59,773 bases of DNA from Aeromonas cavernicola (GTDB lineage: Bacteria; Pseudomonadota; Gammaproteobacteria; Enterobacterales; Aeromonadaceae): assembly GCF_002795305.1 (NCBI RefSeq), contig NZ_PGGC01000016.1, positions 1-59,773 on the forward strand. Direction: 5' to 3'. The number at the start of each line of letters is the position of its first letter. Within the stretch, counting starts at the first letter, position 1. Shown here piece after piece: positions 1-6,798 of this stretch. Under the pieces are notes generated by a model. It saw only the letters and a program-made list of their open reading frames with translations. It did no database searches and had not been told where the DNA came from. The position numbers were made by a program, and so were the translations under genes.

Positions 1-14
1 CACTGCCAGGCACC
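1..14 (+). rRNA. 3' end of a 5S rRNA gene (partial)
   Basis: The window opens with CACTGCCAGGCACC, which matches the usual 3' end of gammaproteobacterial 5S rRNA, where TGCCAGGCA pairs with the TGCCTGGC 5' end to close helix I. A strong intrinsic terminator follows 12 bases later, as expected at the end of an rrn operon. Only about 14 nt are visible and the 5' half cannot be checked, so the end of some other stable RNA is not excluded. Confidence 0.65.
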
Positions 15-26
15 TAATTTAGACTT

Positions 27-54
27 AAAAGCCCACTCAACAGAGTGGGCTTTT
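27..54. terminator. Intrinsic terminator after 5S rRNA, probably bidirectional
   Basis: A 12-bp perfect stem (AAAAGCCCACTC / GAGTGGGCTTTT) with an AACA loop is followed by further T's on the plus strand, and the A's on the left give a U-tract on the minus strand. It would end the rRNA transcript from the left and can also stop rsmJ transcription arriving from the right. Confidence 0.85.
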
Positions 55-120
55 TTGTTATCTCTATTTTAAGCATTAGTCTCATCTCAGGGTGAGTGAT
101 ACATGCAGCTGGGCCAGTTA

Positions 121-888
121 TTAGGTTGTTGCGGCAGGTATCGCTGTCATGACGTAGACATCAAAGCGGTTACTTTTTGTCTCGATTGCCATGGTTGGTT
201 GCTGGAAATTTAACCAATCAGCATAAGCCGGTCGCTTTACCACCACGCGTTTTGTTGCCATTTTACGGGCTGCTGGCAATAGTGCATCGGCATCTTGATC
301 TGAGCCAACCAGTGACTGAAAGACCCGCATCTCTTTTTTCACGAGCGCAGATTTTTGCTTGTGAGGGAACATCGGATCTAGGTAGATAACTTCTGGTCGA
401 TCACGCAGCATTAACAAATTATCTACAGCGGGTCCTTTTAATAAGCGCATTCTGGCTTTAACCCACAGACCTATTTCCTGATCTTGCTGTGCCCGTAGCA
501 AGCCGTCTTCTAATAATGCTGCGACAATCGGATTGCGTTCGATCATGGTTACATCACAACCAAGGGATGCAAGTACGAAGGCATCGCGTCCAAGACCGGC
601 TGTTGCATCGATAACGCTCGGAATGGCACCAGATTTTAAACCTACTGCTTTGGCAATCGATTGGCCTTTGCCACCGCCAAATTTACGTCTATGCGCGACC
701 GCCCCAGCTACAAAATCGACGTAGATAGCCCCTAATTTTGGTTCATCTAACTTGCGTAGCTCCAATCTGTTTTCAGTTAAGACTAACGCGAAAGGGGCTG
801 GAAGTTGGGTATCCATAAGAGATTGGCGCAGGGGTTCGAGCTTACTATCATGAGTGGCTGTTTCACTAAAAACTTGGAGGGGGAACAT
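121..888 (-). CDS. rsmJ: 16S rRNA (guanine1516-N2)-methyltransferase RsmJ
   Basis: 255 aa, the usual length of the RsmJ (YhiQ) family. These cytosolic enzymes use S-adenosylmethionine to methylate N2 of G1516 in 16S rRNA. The class-I methyltransferase motif I is seen as DATAGLGRD (residues 94-102), an acidic ER pair follows beta-2 (117-118), and DPMFP (171-175) sits where N-methyltransferases carry the DPPY-type catalytic motif. The start is ATG (MFPLQVF); the ribosome site ahead of it is weak (AGG). In enterobacteria rsmJ directly follows prlC. Here both lie in that order on the minus strand, but a GGDEF/EAL gene and a repeat element separate them. Confidence 0.92.
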   Translation of the reverse strand: MFPLQVFSETATHDSKLEPLRQSLMDTQLPAPFALVLTENRLELRKLDEPKLGAIYVDFVAGAVAHRRKFGGGKGQSIAKAVGLKSGAIPSVIDATAGLGRDAFVLASLGCDVTMIERNPIVAALLEDGLLRAQQDQEIGLWVKARMRLLKGPAVDNLLMLRDRPEVIYLDPMFPHKQKSALVKKEMRVFQSLVGSDQDADALLPAARKMATKRVVVKRPAYADWLNFQQPTMAIETKSNRFDVYVMTAIPAATT

Positions 889-939
889 AACCTAGGACCT
901 ACGTCACAGACAAAGGTCGCCATGATAACAGAAGGATTC

Positions 940-3486
940 TCAGCTCACGATAGAGAGGTCGGCTCCCTGTTGATTGAGTGCCAGATAATCGATGAGATCA
1001 TCATATGCTAGCGGGCGGCTAAGAAGGTACCCTTGAGTGAAGGCACACCCTTTTTGACAAAGGAAATCGAGTTGCTCGTGGTTTTCTACTCCTTCAATCA
1101 CCACTTGCATACCCAGGTTGTGAACAATGTTGATGATGCCATCTAGCAGCAATCTATCCTGCTCATTGAAAGGTATGTGGCGTACAAAGGAGCGGTCTAT
1201 TTTGACGAGATCTACGGGGAAGTTCCGTAAATAATTGAGTGCAGAATAGCCTGTGCCAAAATCGTCAATCGCTATTTTGCACCCTGCATCACGGAGTGCT
1301 TCAATGCGGCTCTTGTGCTGAGCATTGCTCTCCATCAAGAGTGATTCGGTAATTTCGATGACAATGTCTGCAGGATTAAGATCGAAGTGATGGATGACTT
1401 GGAGCCACTCGCTAGCGCTGGTGTCAATGGTCTGAAATTCCATCGTTGAGCGGTTTATCGACATTTGTATGTGTGGGAAGCCAGACTTCTGCAACCGAGA
1501 TAAGTCTCGACATGATTGCCATAGTACCAAGGCGCCGAGTCGCTGAATAAGCCCTGTCTCCTCGGCGAGAGGAATGAACTCTGCTGGTGAGACTTGTCCC
1601 CAATGTGGATGATGCCAGCGCACCAAGGCTTCTAGTTTGGCTATTTGGCCACTGTGGTTATCCCAAATGGGCTGATACGCCATGGTGATCTGTTCTTGCT
1701 TGATCGCTTCAGCCAAGTCTTGCTGCATTTTGTGGCGTTGACGAACCTCTTCCCGCATTGAGAGGCAGTAGGTATCGAGGGCTCGTCCTTGGCGTTTAGC
1801 GACAAAAAGCGCCTGCTCGGCATTACGTAGTAACTCGTCGCTTTCGCATCCATCACTTGGGCAGAGTGTGATGCCGATGGTCGAAGTAACATAAATATGC
1901 TGACTAGCAAGGGTAAATGGGCGGGAAAAACTACCCATCACTCGCTTGGCATATATTTCCGCTTGGCGATGGGTAACGATACCTGGAATCAAAAAAGCAA
2001 ACTCATCACCGCCGATCCGCGCGACTAAATCTTCACTGCGTATCCGGCTCACCAATCGATCCGCGACCTCTCGGAGCAAGGCGTCACCAGCGTGGTGATT
2101 CATACTATTGTTCACGGCTTTAAAGTTATTAAGGTCAAGCACCATTAACGTGAAAGATTCACCTTGCGCACAGAACCTATTGAGGCAGCGGCTAAACATC
2201 CAGCGGTTTGGGAGGCCAGTTAGATTGTCATAGTTGCTTTGGTTTGCGATCTTCTGCTCTGCTATTTTGGTTTGGGATATATCACTAAAAATAGCGATAT
2301 ATTTCTGGATCTTTCCCTCTTCCCACAGTGCTCTTATGACAACTTGCTGTGGGTAGAGCTTGCCACTTTTGCGTTTGTTCCATACTTCCCCACGCCACAC
2401 CCCGACACGTGCTAAGGCATGATACATGTCCGCATAGAAACGTTGGTCATGCAGTCCTGATTTGAGTAGGTTGGGTCGCTGACCTCGGGCTTCTTCACTG
2501 CTGTACCCAGTAATCTGCTCGAAGGCGGGGTTAACTGAGATGATCCTGCTATTGGCGTCGCAGACCAAAATGGCTTCCGACAGGTTTTCATAAACTTGGT
2601 GAGAAAGTTTGAGTTGCTCAGCGTGGTATTTCAGTGGTTCGATGTTTTCCAGCAGTACCATCAGATAGTCCGGTTGCTGCTGTTTATTCCTCATTAATGT
2701 CACGGTAGCGCGGCCCCATAGCGTTCTACCTTCTTTGTGCAGATAACGTTTCTCTTGGGTGAAGGTTGCTCGTTTACCTGCCCTTAGCTCTTGATAGCGA
2801 GGTGCACTGTGCGCCCAATCTTCAGGGTGGTTTAGCTCGGCCACTGAACGGGTAACTAACTCATGTGGTTGATACCCGAGCATCTGTTCAATGGCTGGAT
2901 TGGCCCAGAGAATTTTGCCATCAAGACTGAGTTTACCAATCCCGACTGAGGCGTGAGTCAGCATGTTTTTCAGAACAGAAGGGGGCTCGGAATGACGCGA
3001 ATCTTCTGTTTGTTGCAGCGTTAGCGCGAGTTCACGGCCTGCTAATGGGCCCAGCAGCCGTAATAGTGCCATGGTTGAACCCATGTCACTTTGTGGCTGG
3101 CGATAAAACAAGCTGCAAATCCCTACGGTATGACCCTCCGCACACTTAAGGGCGATACCGGCATAAGCATTCGCCTGCCAGATTTGGGCTCCGTAGCTAT
3201 CAGGAAACAACTGGGATAAACGGTCACTGAACCACATTTCACCCTCTTGCCAGGCAATGGCATCGGGGGTGGTATTCAAGGGTAGAGAAATATCTTGGAT
3301 ATCGAGGGACGAGGGGTGCATTGCTTGCACTTGAAGATCTGTCTGTCCTCTAGTGATAGAAATGAGGACGTAATCTGCTCCCACTGCGGTGGCGATTTCA
3401 CTTACAAATGCATTGAGATACCCCTGGCCACTGGTATGAGCCATATGAGAAACAATTTGGAGTATCGAATCGAATGCCCGCCTCAT
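940..3486 (-). CDS. GAF/PAS/PAS/GGDEF/EAL c-di-GMP signalling protein
   Basis: 848 aa, soluble, with no clear membrane segment. A GAF-like N-terminal region (about 1-160) is followed by two PAS domains (about 170-285 and 295-410), a GGDEF domain (about 415-580) and an EAL domain (about 590-835). The cyclase A-site GGDEF is intact at 492-496, and an RxxD product-inhibition site (RSED, 483-486) lies exactly five residues before it. The EAL domain keeps the residues needed for hydrolysis: E619 of EAL, N678, E711 in EITES, DDFGTG (741-746), K762 and E798 in EGVEN. It could therefore both make and break c-di-GMP under control of the sensory domains; the ligand is unknown. It lies between prlC and rsmJ on their strand. 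No symbol is given because such proteins are paralogous and not named by sequence alone. Confidence 0.9.
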   Translation of the reverse strand: MRRAFDSILQIVSHMAHTSGQGYLNAFVSEIATAVGADYVLISITRGQTDLQVQAMHPSSLDIQDISLPLNTTPDAIAWQEGEMWFSDRLSQLFPDSYGAQIWQANAYAGIALKCAEGHTVGICSLFYRQPQSDMGSTMALLRLLGPLAGRELALTLQQTEDSRHSEPPSVLKNMLTHASVGIGKLSLDGKILWANPAIEQMLGYQPHELVTRSVAELNHPEDWAHSAPRYQELRAGKRATFTQEKRYLHKEGRTLWGRATVTLMRNKQQQPDYLMVLLENIEPLKYHAEQLKLSHQVYENLSEAILVCDANSRIISVNPAFEQITGYSSEEARGQRPNLLKSGLHDQRFYADMYHALARVGVWRGEVWNKRKSGKLYPQQVVIRALWEEGKIQKYIAIFSDISQTKIAEQKIANQSNYDNLTGLPNRWMFSRCLNRFCAQGESFTLMVLDLNNFKAVNNSMNHHAGDALLREVADRLVSRIRSEDLVARIGGDEFAFLIPGIVTHRQAEIYAKRVMGSFSRPFTLASQHIYVTSTIGITLCPSDGCESDELLRNAEQALFVAKRQGRALDTYCLSMREEVRQRHKMQQDLAEAIKQEQITMAYQPIWDNHSGQIAKLEALVRWHHPHWGQVSPAEFIPLAEETGLIQRLGALVLWQSCRDLSRLQKSGFPHIQMSINRSTMEFQTIDTSASEWLQVIHHFDLNPADIVIEITESLLMESNAQHKSRIEALRDAGCKIAIDDFGTGYSALNYLRNFPVDLVKIDRSFVRHIPFNEQDRLLLDGIINIVHNLGMQVVIEGVENHEQLDFLCQKGCAFTQGYLLSRPLAYDDLIDYLALNQQGADLSIVS

Positions 3487-3585
3487 GGCAAGAGTATTTC
3501 TCCCTCTATCGGTCTGGACTCGACTGTACTGAAGAGGTACAGACAGTGCACATAGGTAATATGGAAGTCCTTAAATAGTCAAAAG

Positions 3586-3827
3586 AAAAGGGACACTAGG
3601 GTCTAATGCCAGTCAGTTAAGCACTTTTATGACTAAATATTCGAGATATTGAATATCAAAAGTAGCTCCATGATTAAAGAGTCAATTTGGCTCCAACCCT
3701 TGCCCTGACTGGCATGCAATAAAAAGAGGGAGGCATCATGCCTCCCTCACTCGTTAGCCCTTATACCCCGCGGGTTGGGACTCAAATTCTCTTAACTGAC
3801 TTGCATTAGACACTAGGGTCCCCTTTT
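3586..3827. repeat. ~242-bp MITE-like element with 36/37-bp imperfect terminal inverted repeats
   Basis: The left arm (3586-3621, beginning AAAAGGGACACTAGGG) and the reverse complement of the right arm (3791-3827) agree at 33 of 37 aligned positions, with one gap and three mismatches. Both arms contain GTCTAATGC followed by AGTCAGTTAAG. There is no reading frame of note inside. A further inverted copy of the inner arm (CTGACTGGCAT, 3705-3715) and the prlC terminator (3721-3748) lie within it. The size, inverted ends and intergenic position fit a non-autonomous miniature element or a palindromic intergenic repeat. I see no second copy in the window and no obvious target-site duplication, so mobility is inferred. 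Confidence 0.6.
3721..3748 (-). terminator. Intrinsic terminator downstream of prlC
   Basis: A perfect 10-bp stem (GAGGGAGGCA / TGCCTCCCTC) with a 3-nt loop is followed on the minus strand by five T's. It lies ~95 bp beyond the prlC stop, within the inverted-repeat element, and would separate prlC transcription from the downstream GGDEF/EAL gene. Confidence 0.8.
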
Positions 3828-3844
3828 GCAGCAGATAATACCGA

Positions 3845-5887
3845 TTACGCGGCAATTCCGCTATGGCGTAAAAGTGCATCCACTTGGGGCTCTCTGCCAC
3901 GGAAGGCTCGGAATAGCTCCATCGGTTCTTTCGACCCGCCTTTCTCGAGAATATTTTTCAGGAAAGATTGGCCTGTTATTGGGTTGAAGATCCCTTCTTC
4001 CTCGAAACGGGAGAACGCGTCAGCGGACAGTACCTCTGCCCACTTGTAGCTGTAGTAGCCTGCCGCATAGCCCCCCGCAAAGATATGGGAGAAGCTGTGC
4101 TGGAAGCGGTTGAACGTAGGTGGCGTCATCACGGCTACTTCGCGACGCACTTCGTCGAGTAAGGCGGGGAGCTGGCCTGCGTTCGCCGGATCAAACTCTT
4201 GGTGCAGGCGGAAGTCGAACAGGGCGAACTCCAGCTGGCGCAGCATCTGCATCGCTGCTTGGAAGTTACGGGCGGTTAGCATCTTCTCCAGCAGATCGGC
4301 AGGCAGCGGCTCACCGGTCTCATAGTGGCCGGAGATAAACGCCAATGCTTCAGACTCCCAACACCAGTTTTCGAGGAATTGGCTCGGCAGCTCCACGGCA
4401 TCCCACGCTACACCATTGATACCGGCGACACCCGCTACGTCGATCCGAGTCAGCATATGGTGAATACCGTGACCAAACTCGTGGAACAGGGTGACCACCT
4501 CGTTATGGGTGAATAGCGCCGGTTTGCCATCAACAGGGCCATTAAAGTTGCAGGTGAGGTAGGCTACCGGTTTTTGGAGGGAACCATCTTGGCGGTAACG
4601 GCGGCCAAGGCAGACATCCATCCATGCACCGCCCCGTTTATGCTCGCGAGCATAGAGGTCAAGGTAGAAACTGCCGCGTAGTGCGTCATCGGCGTCGAAA
4701 ATATCGTAGAAACGCACATCGGGGTGCCAGGTATCGATGCCGAGGCGTTCGCGCACCTTCATACCAAATACCCGTTTCACCACCTCAAACAGCCCCTTTA
4801 CCACCTTGTTCGCAGGGAAGTAAGGGCGCAGTTGTTCGTCAGAGATCGAGAACTTGTGCTGCTTGAGCTTTTCGGCGTAATAGGGAACATCCCAAGCAGC
4901 CAATTGATCTTGGCTATGGTGCTCAGCGGCAAAGCTGCGGATCTCTTCCAACTCGGTTTTACCCTGTGGCAGGGAGCGACGCGCTAAATCGGTGAGGAAG
5001 TTCACCACCTGGTCGGTTTTTTCCGCCATCTTGGTGGCCAGCGATAGCTCCGCATAGTTAGCAAAACCCAGCAACTGGGCCAGCTCGCGGCGCAGGGTGA
5101 GCAACTCAGTCATGATGGCGCTGTTATCCCACTTACCGGCGTTGGGTCCCTGATCGGAGGCGCGGGTAGTAAAGGCCTGGTACATCTCGGCCCGCAGTTC
5201 GCGGTTATCGGCGTACATCATCACTGGCAAGTAGGAGGGAATATCTAAGGTGAACAGCCAGCCCTGCTTGCCCTTGAACTCAGCCATCTGGCGGGCGGCT
5301 GCCAGAGCACTTTGTGGTAATCCGACTAATGCAGTTTCGTCGCTGACCAGCTTGTGCCAGCCTTGGGTCGCATCTAGCACGTTGTTGCTAAAGCGAGAGG
5401 CCAGTTCGGACAGGCGAGCTTGAATTTCGCCATAACGCTGCTGCGCCTCGGCTGGGAGACCAATGCCGGAGAGGCGGAAATCACGCAGGGTATTTTGGAT
5501 CTCTTTACGCTGGGCGCCGCTCAGGAGTGGGAAGTCATCACTCTCTGATAGGTCCTGATAGGCCTGATAGAGCCCTTCGTGTTGACCAACATAGGTTTGA
5601 AATTCCGACAGCTGTGGCAGGCACGCATCGTGCGCAGCGCGCAGCGCATCACTATTGAGGACGGCATTGAGGTGGCTGACAGGAGACCAGATCCGCGCGA
5701 GCCGATCATTAACTTCCTCTAACGGCGCAATCAGGCTATCCCATGTGTGCGGGTCTTGCTGAGCGAGTACCTCATTGATTTTCTGTTTGCAGTCGGCGAT
5801 TGCCTGGGTCACTGCTGGCTGCACCTGATCGGGATGGATCTGGCTGAACGGGGGTAGCGAGTCCATGGTTAGCAAAGGATTGGTCAT
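3845..5887 (-). CDS. prlC: Oligopeptidase A (M3 family zinc metallopeptidase)
   Basis: 680 aa with the start at MTNPLLT, matching the length and N-terminus of E. coli PrlC/OpdA. An upstream in-frame ATG would add 38 unrelated residues, and AGAGGT precedes the chosen ATG. The zinc motif HEFGH is at 469-473 (H469, E470, H473). M3 oligopeptidases degrade short peptides in the cytosol, including cleaved signal peptides. In E. coli the gene belongs to the heat-shock regulon, and a good sigma-32-like promoter lies 63-91 bases upstream here. A terminator ~95 bp after the stop suggests a mainly monocistronic message. Confidence 0.95.
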   Translation of the reverse strand: MTNPLLTMDSLPPFSQIHPDQVQPAVTQAIADCKQKINEVLAQQDPHTWDSLIAPLEEVNDRLARIWSPVSHLNAVLNSDALRAAHDACLPQLSEFQTYVGQHEGLYQAYQDLSESDDFPLLSGAQRKEIQNTLRDFRLSGIGLPAEAQQRYGEIQARLSELASRFSNNVLDATQGWHKLVSDETALVGLPQSALAAARQMAEFKGKQGWLFTLDIPSYLPVMMYADNRELRAEMYQAFTTRASDQGPNAGKWDNSAIMTELLTLRRELAQLLGFANYAELSLATKMAEKTDQVVNFLTDLARRSLPQGKTELEEIRSFAAEHHSQDQLAAWDVPYYAEKLKQHKFSISDEQLRPYFPANKVVKGLFEVVKRVFGMKVRERLGIDTWHPDVRFYDIFDADDALRGSFYLDLYAREHKRGGAWMDVCLGRRYRQDGSLQKPVAYLTCNFNGPVDGKPALFTHNEVVTLFHEFGHGIHHMLTRIDVAGVAGINGVAWDAVELPSQFLENWCWESEALAFISGHYETGEPLPADLLEKMLTARNFQAAMQMLRQLEFALFDFRLHQEFDPANAGQLPALLDEVRREVAVMTPPTFNRFQHSFSHIFAGGYAAGYYSYKWAEVLSADAFSRFEEEGIFNPITGQSFLKNILEKGGSKEPMELFRAFRGREPQVDALLRHSGIAA

Positions 5888-5949
5888 ATCCCGGTTACCT
5901 CTTGTCTGGTCTTGAGTCGACCGCTTTAGCAGCGCTTTGTGGGTCTCTA

Positions 5950-5978
5950 ACATGTGGTCAAGCGCTGGAATTATCAAG
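5950..5978 (-). promoter_or_regulatory. Candidate sigma-32 (heat-shock) promoter of prlC
   Basis: On the minus strand CTTGATA (5972-5978) and CCACATGT (5950-5957) are separated by 14 bp. The sigma-32 consensus is CTTGAAA, 13-14 bp, CCCCATNT, so each box has one mismatch at ideal spacing. The -10 box ends 62 bases before the prlC start. E. coli prlC is known to be heat-inducible, which agrees with the match. Confidence 0.5.
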
Positions 5979-6226
5979 CAGGAATCAGCAGGTTTACCCA
6001 ATTTCGGCCCATTATCTTGCTGGTTAGGGTCCTGTGACGGCGATATCGGTCATTTTGATCAACGTGAGGTGGATCTTTTCTCGCAACGTGACGGCTGCTT
6101 GAGCTTGGGTTGGCAGTTGAATAGCGCAATATCCCTGCATTTAGGCTGCTTATTTCGCCTGTCACCGACAGAGTGCTGGTATTAATTATCGTTTTTTATC
6201 ATTAACTTAGAATCAAATAAAGCTTG

Positions 6227-6256
6227 TTGATGTTTTTGTTTTTTGTGACCTATCCT
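6227..6256 (+). promoter_or_regulatory. Candidate sigma-70 promoter for the metalloprotease leader
   Basis: TTGATG (6227-6232) and TATCCT (6251-6256) are 18 bp apart in an AT-rich stretch between the divergent prlC and protease genes. If used, it would give a 5' leader of more than 500 nt ahead of the gene at 6799. The match is moderate and no other evidence supports it. Confidence 0.3.
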
Positions 6257-6271
6257 GAATTGTCTATTGAG

Positions 6272-6370
6272 TGTCATCGCATGAGTCTTCCCTCCGGGGG
6301 GAATAGGTAAGCAAGACCACAACGCAATGAGACTGGTCTCAGGCGTTATCTATGACAGTGGGGCAGCCCC
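6272..6370 (+). other. Possible structured RNA: closed junction of nested hairpins in the protease leader
   Basis: TGTCAT (6272-6277) can pair with ATGACA (6352-6357) and enclose two hairpins. The first is GTCTT/AAGAC (6285-6289 with 6313-6317), which holds an inner CCC/GGG stem. The second is AACGC/GCGTT around TGAGA/TCTCA with loop CTGG (6321-6347). A further GGGG-CAG-CCCC hairpin follows (6360-6370). The region starts ~15 nt after a candidate promoter. I could not match it to c-di-GMP, glycine, fluoride, TPP or other riboswitch consensuses that I know. The pairing was found by eye, so chance is a serious alternative. Confidence 0.3.
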
Positions 6371-6745
6371 GCAATCTCGCTCGTATCTCGTCAACAAAGT
6401 ATGGAGTCATCATGGGCTTCTTCATCTTATCCGGCGATGGCACCGCCTTGTTACCACGGGGTTGCTGCCACACCACTGCTGGTGCCGTTTCTGCTCACGC
6501 GCCGCTAGCGTAGGCGCTGCCGTTTTATGTTTGTTGCCACATTCCTCGCACGCAGGGGCGCTCTTGTATTGCCCCTTGCTTAGGATCTCAGCCAATTAAG
6601 TGAATGCTGGTGCTGCGGCACTCAGTTTCATCATGGTTTGCCAGTCGCAAGAATGCGTATTTATGCAAGGGTTATCGACTGACGAGTTGTTCATCATGAA
6701 GCCGCTCATCGCTGCCGCACCTGCCGTTTTACACCCACTATGGTG
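6371..6745 (+). other. Gene-free stretch ahead of the metalloprotease gene, rich in hairpins
   Basis: I see no supported gene here. Several short perfect stems occur: CACCA/TGGTG (6471-6484), GCGCC/GGCGC (6499-6517) and AGGGGC/GCCCCT (6554-6576). One 33-codon frame (6412-6510, stop 6511-6513) begins with ATG five bases after GGAG and could be a leader peptide, but nothing recognisable is encoded. Longer open frames here are unusually rich in Cys, His and Trp, resemble no family I know and lack ribosome sites. The stretch may be a long untranslated leader or decayed DNA. Confidence 0.3.
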
Positions 6746-6764
6746 CCTACGTCGTTGACGTAGG
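6746..6764. promoter_or_regulatory. Perfect inverted repeat just upstream of the metalloprotease start
   Basis: CCTACGTC (6746-6753), a GTT spacer and GACGTAGG (6757-6764) form a perfect 8-bp inverted repeat ending 34 nt before the start codon. It could be an RNA hairpin in the leader or a dimeric repressor operator. No U-tract follows, so it is not a terminator. Confidence 0.4.
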
Positions 6765-6798
6765 TTGCGCATAGCCATCACAACCAAGGGAGTGTTTC

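Noticed and set aside
3294..3555. Short open frame on the plus strand over the 5' end of the GAF/PAS gene
   Set aside because: It is antisense to the start of a well-supported gene and lacks a ribosome site or recognisable sequence.
6327..6599. A 90-codon open frame in the gap before the metalloprotease
   Set aside because: There is no ribosome site, the composition is rich in Cys, His and Trp and resembles no family I know, and it runs through several stable hairpins.
6240..6798. A c-di-GMP (GEMM) riboswitch ahead of the metalloprotease, suggested by the two GGDEF/EAL genes in the window
   Set aside because: The conserved core sequences of the class-I aptamer and its tetraloop receptor are not present, and I could not trace a class-II fold.
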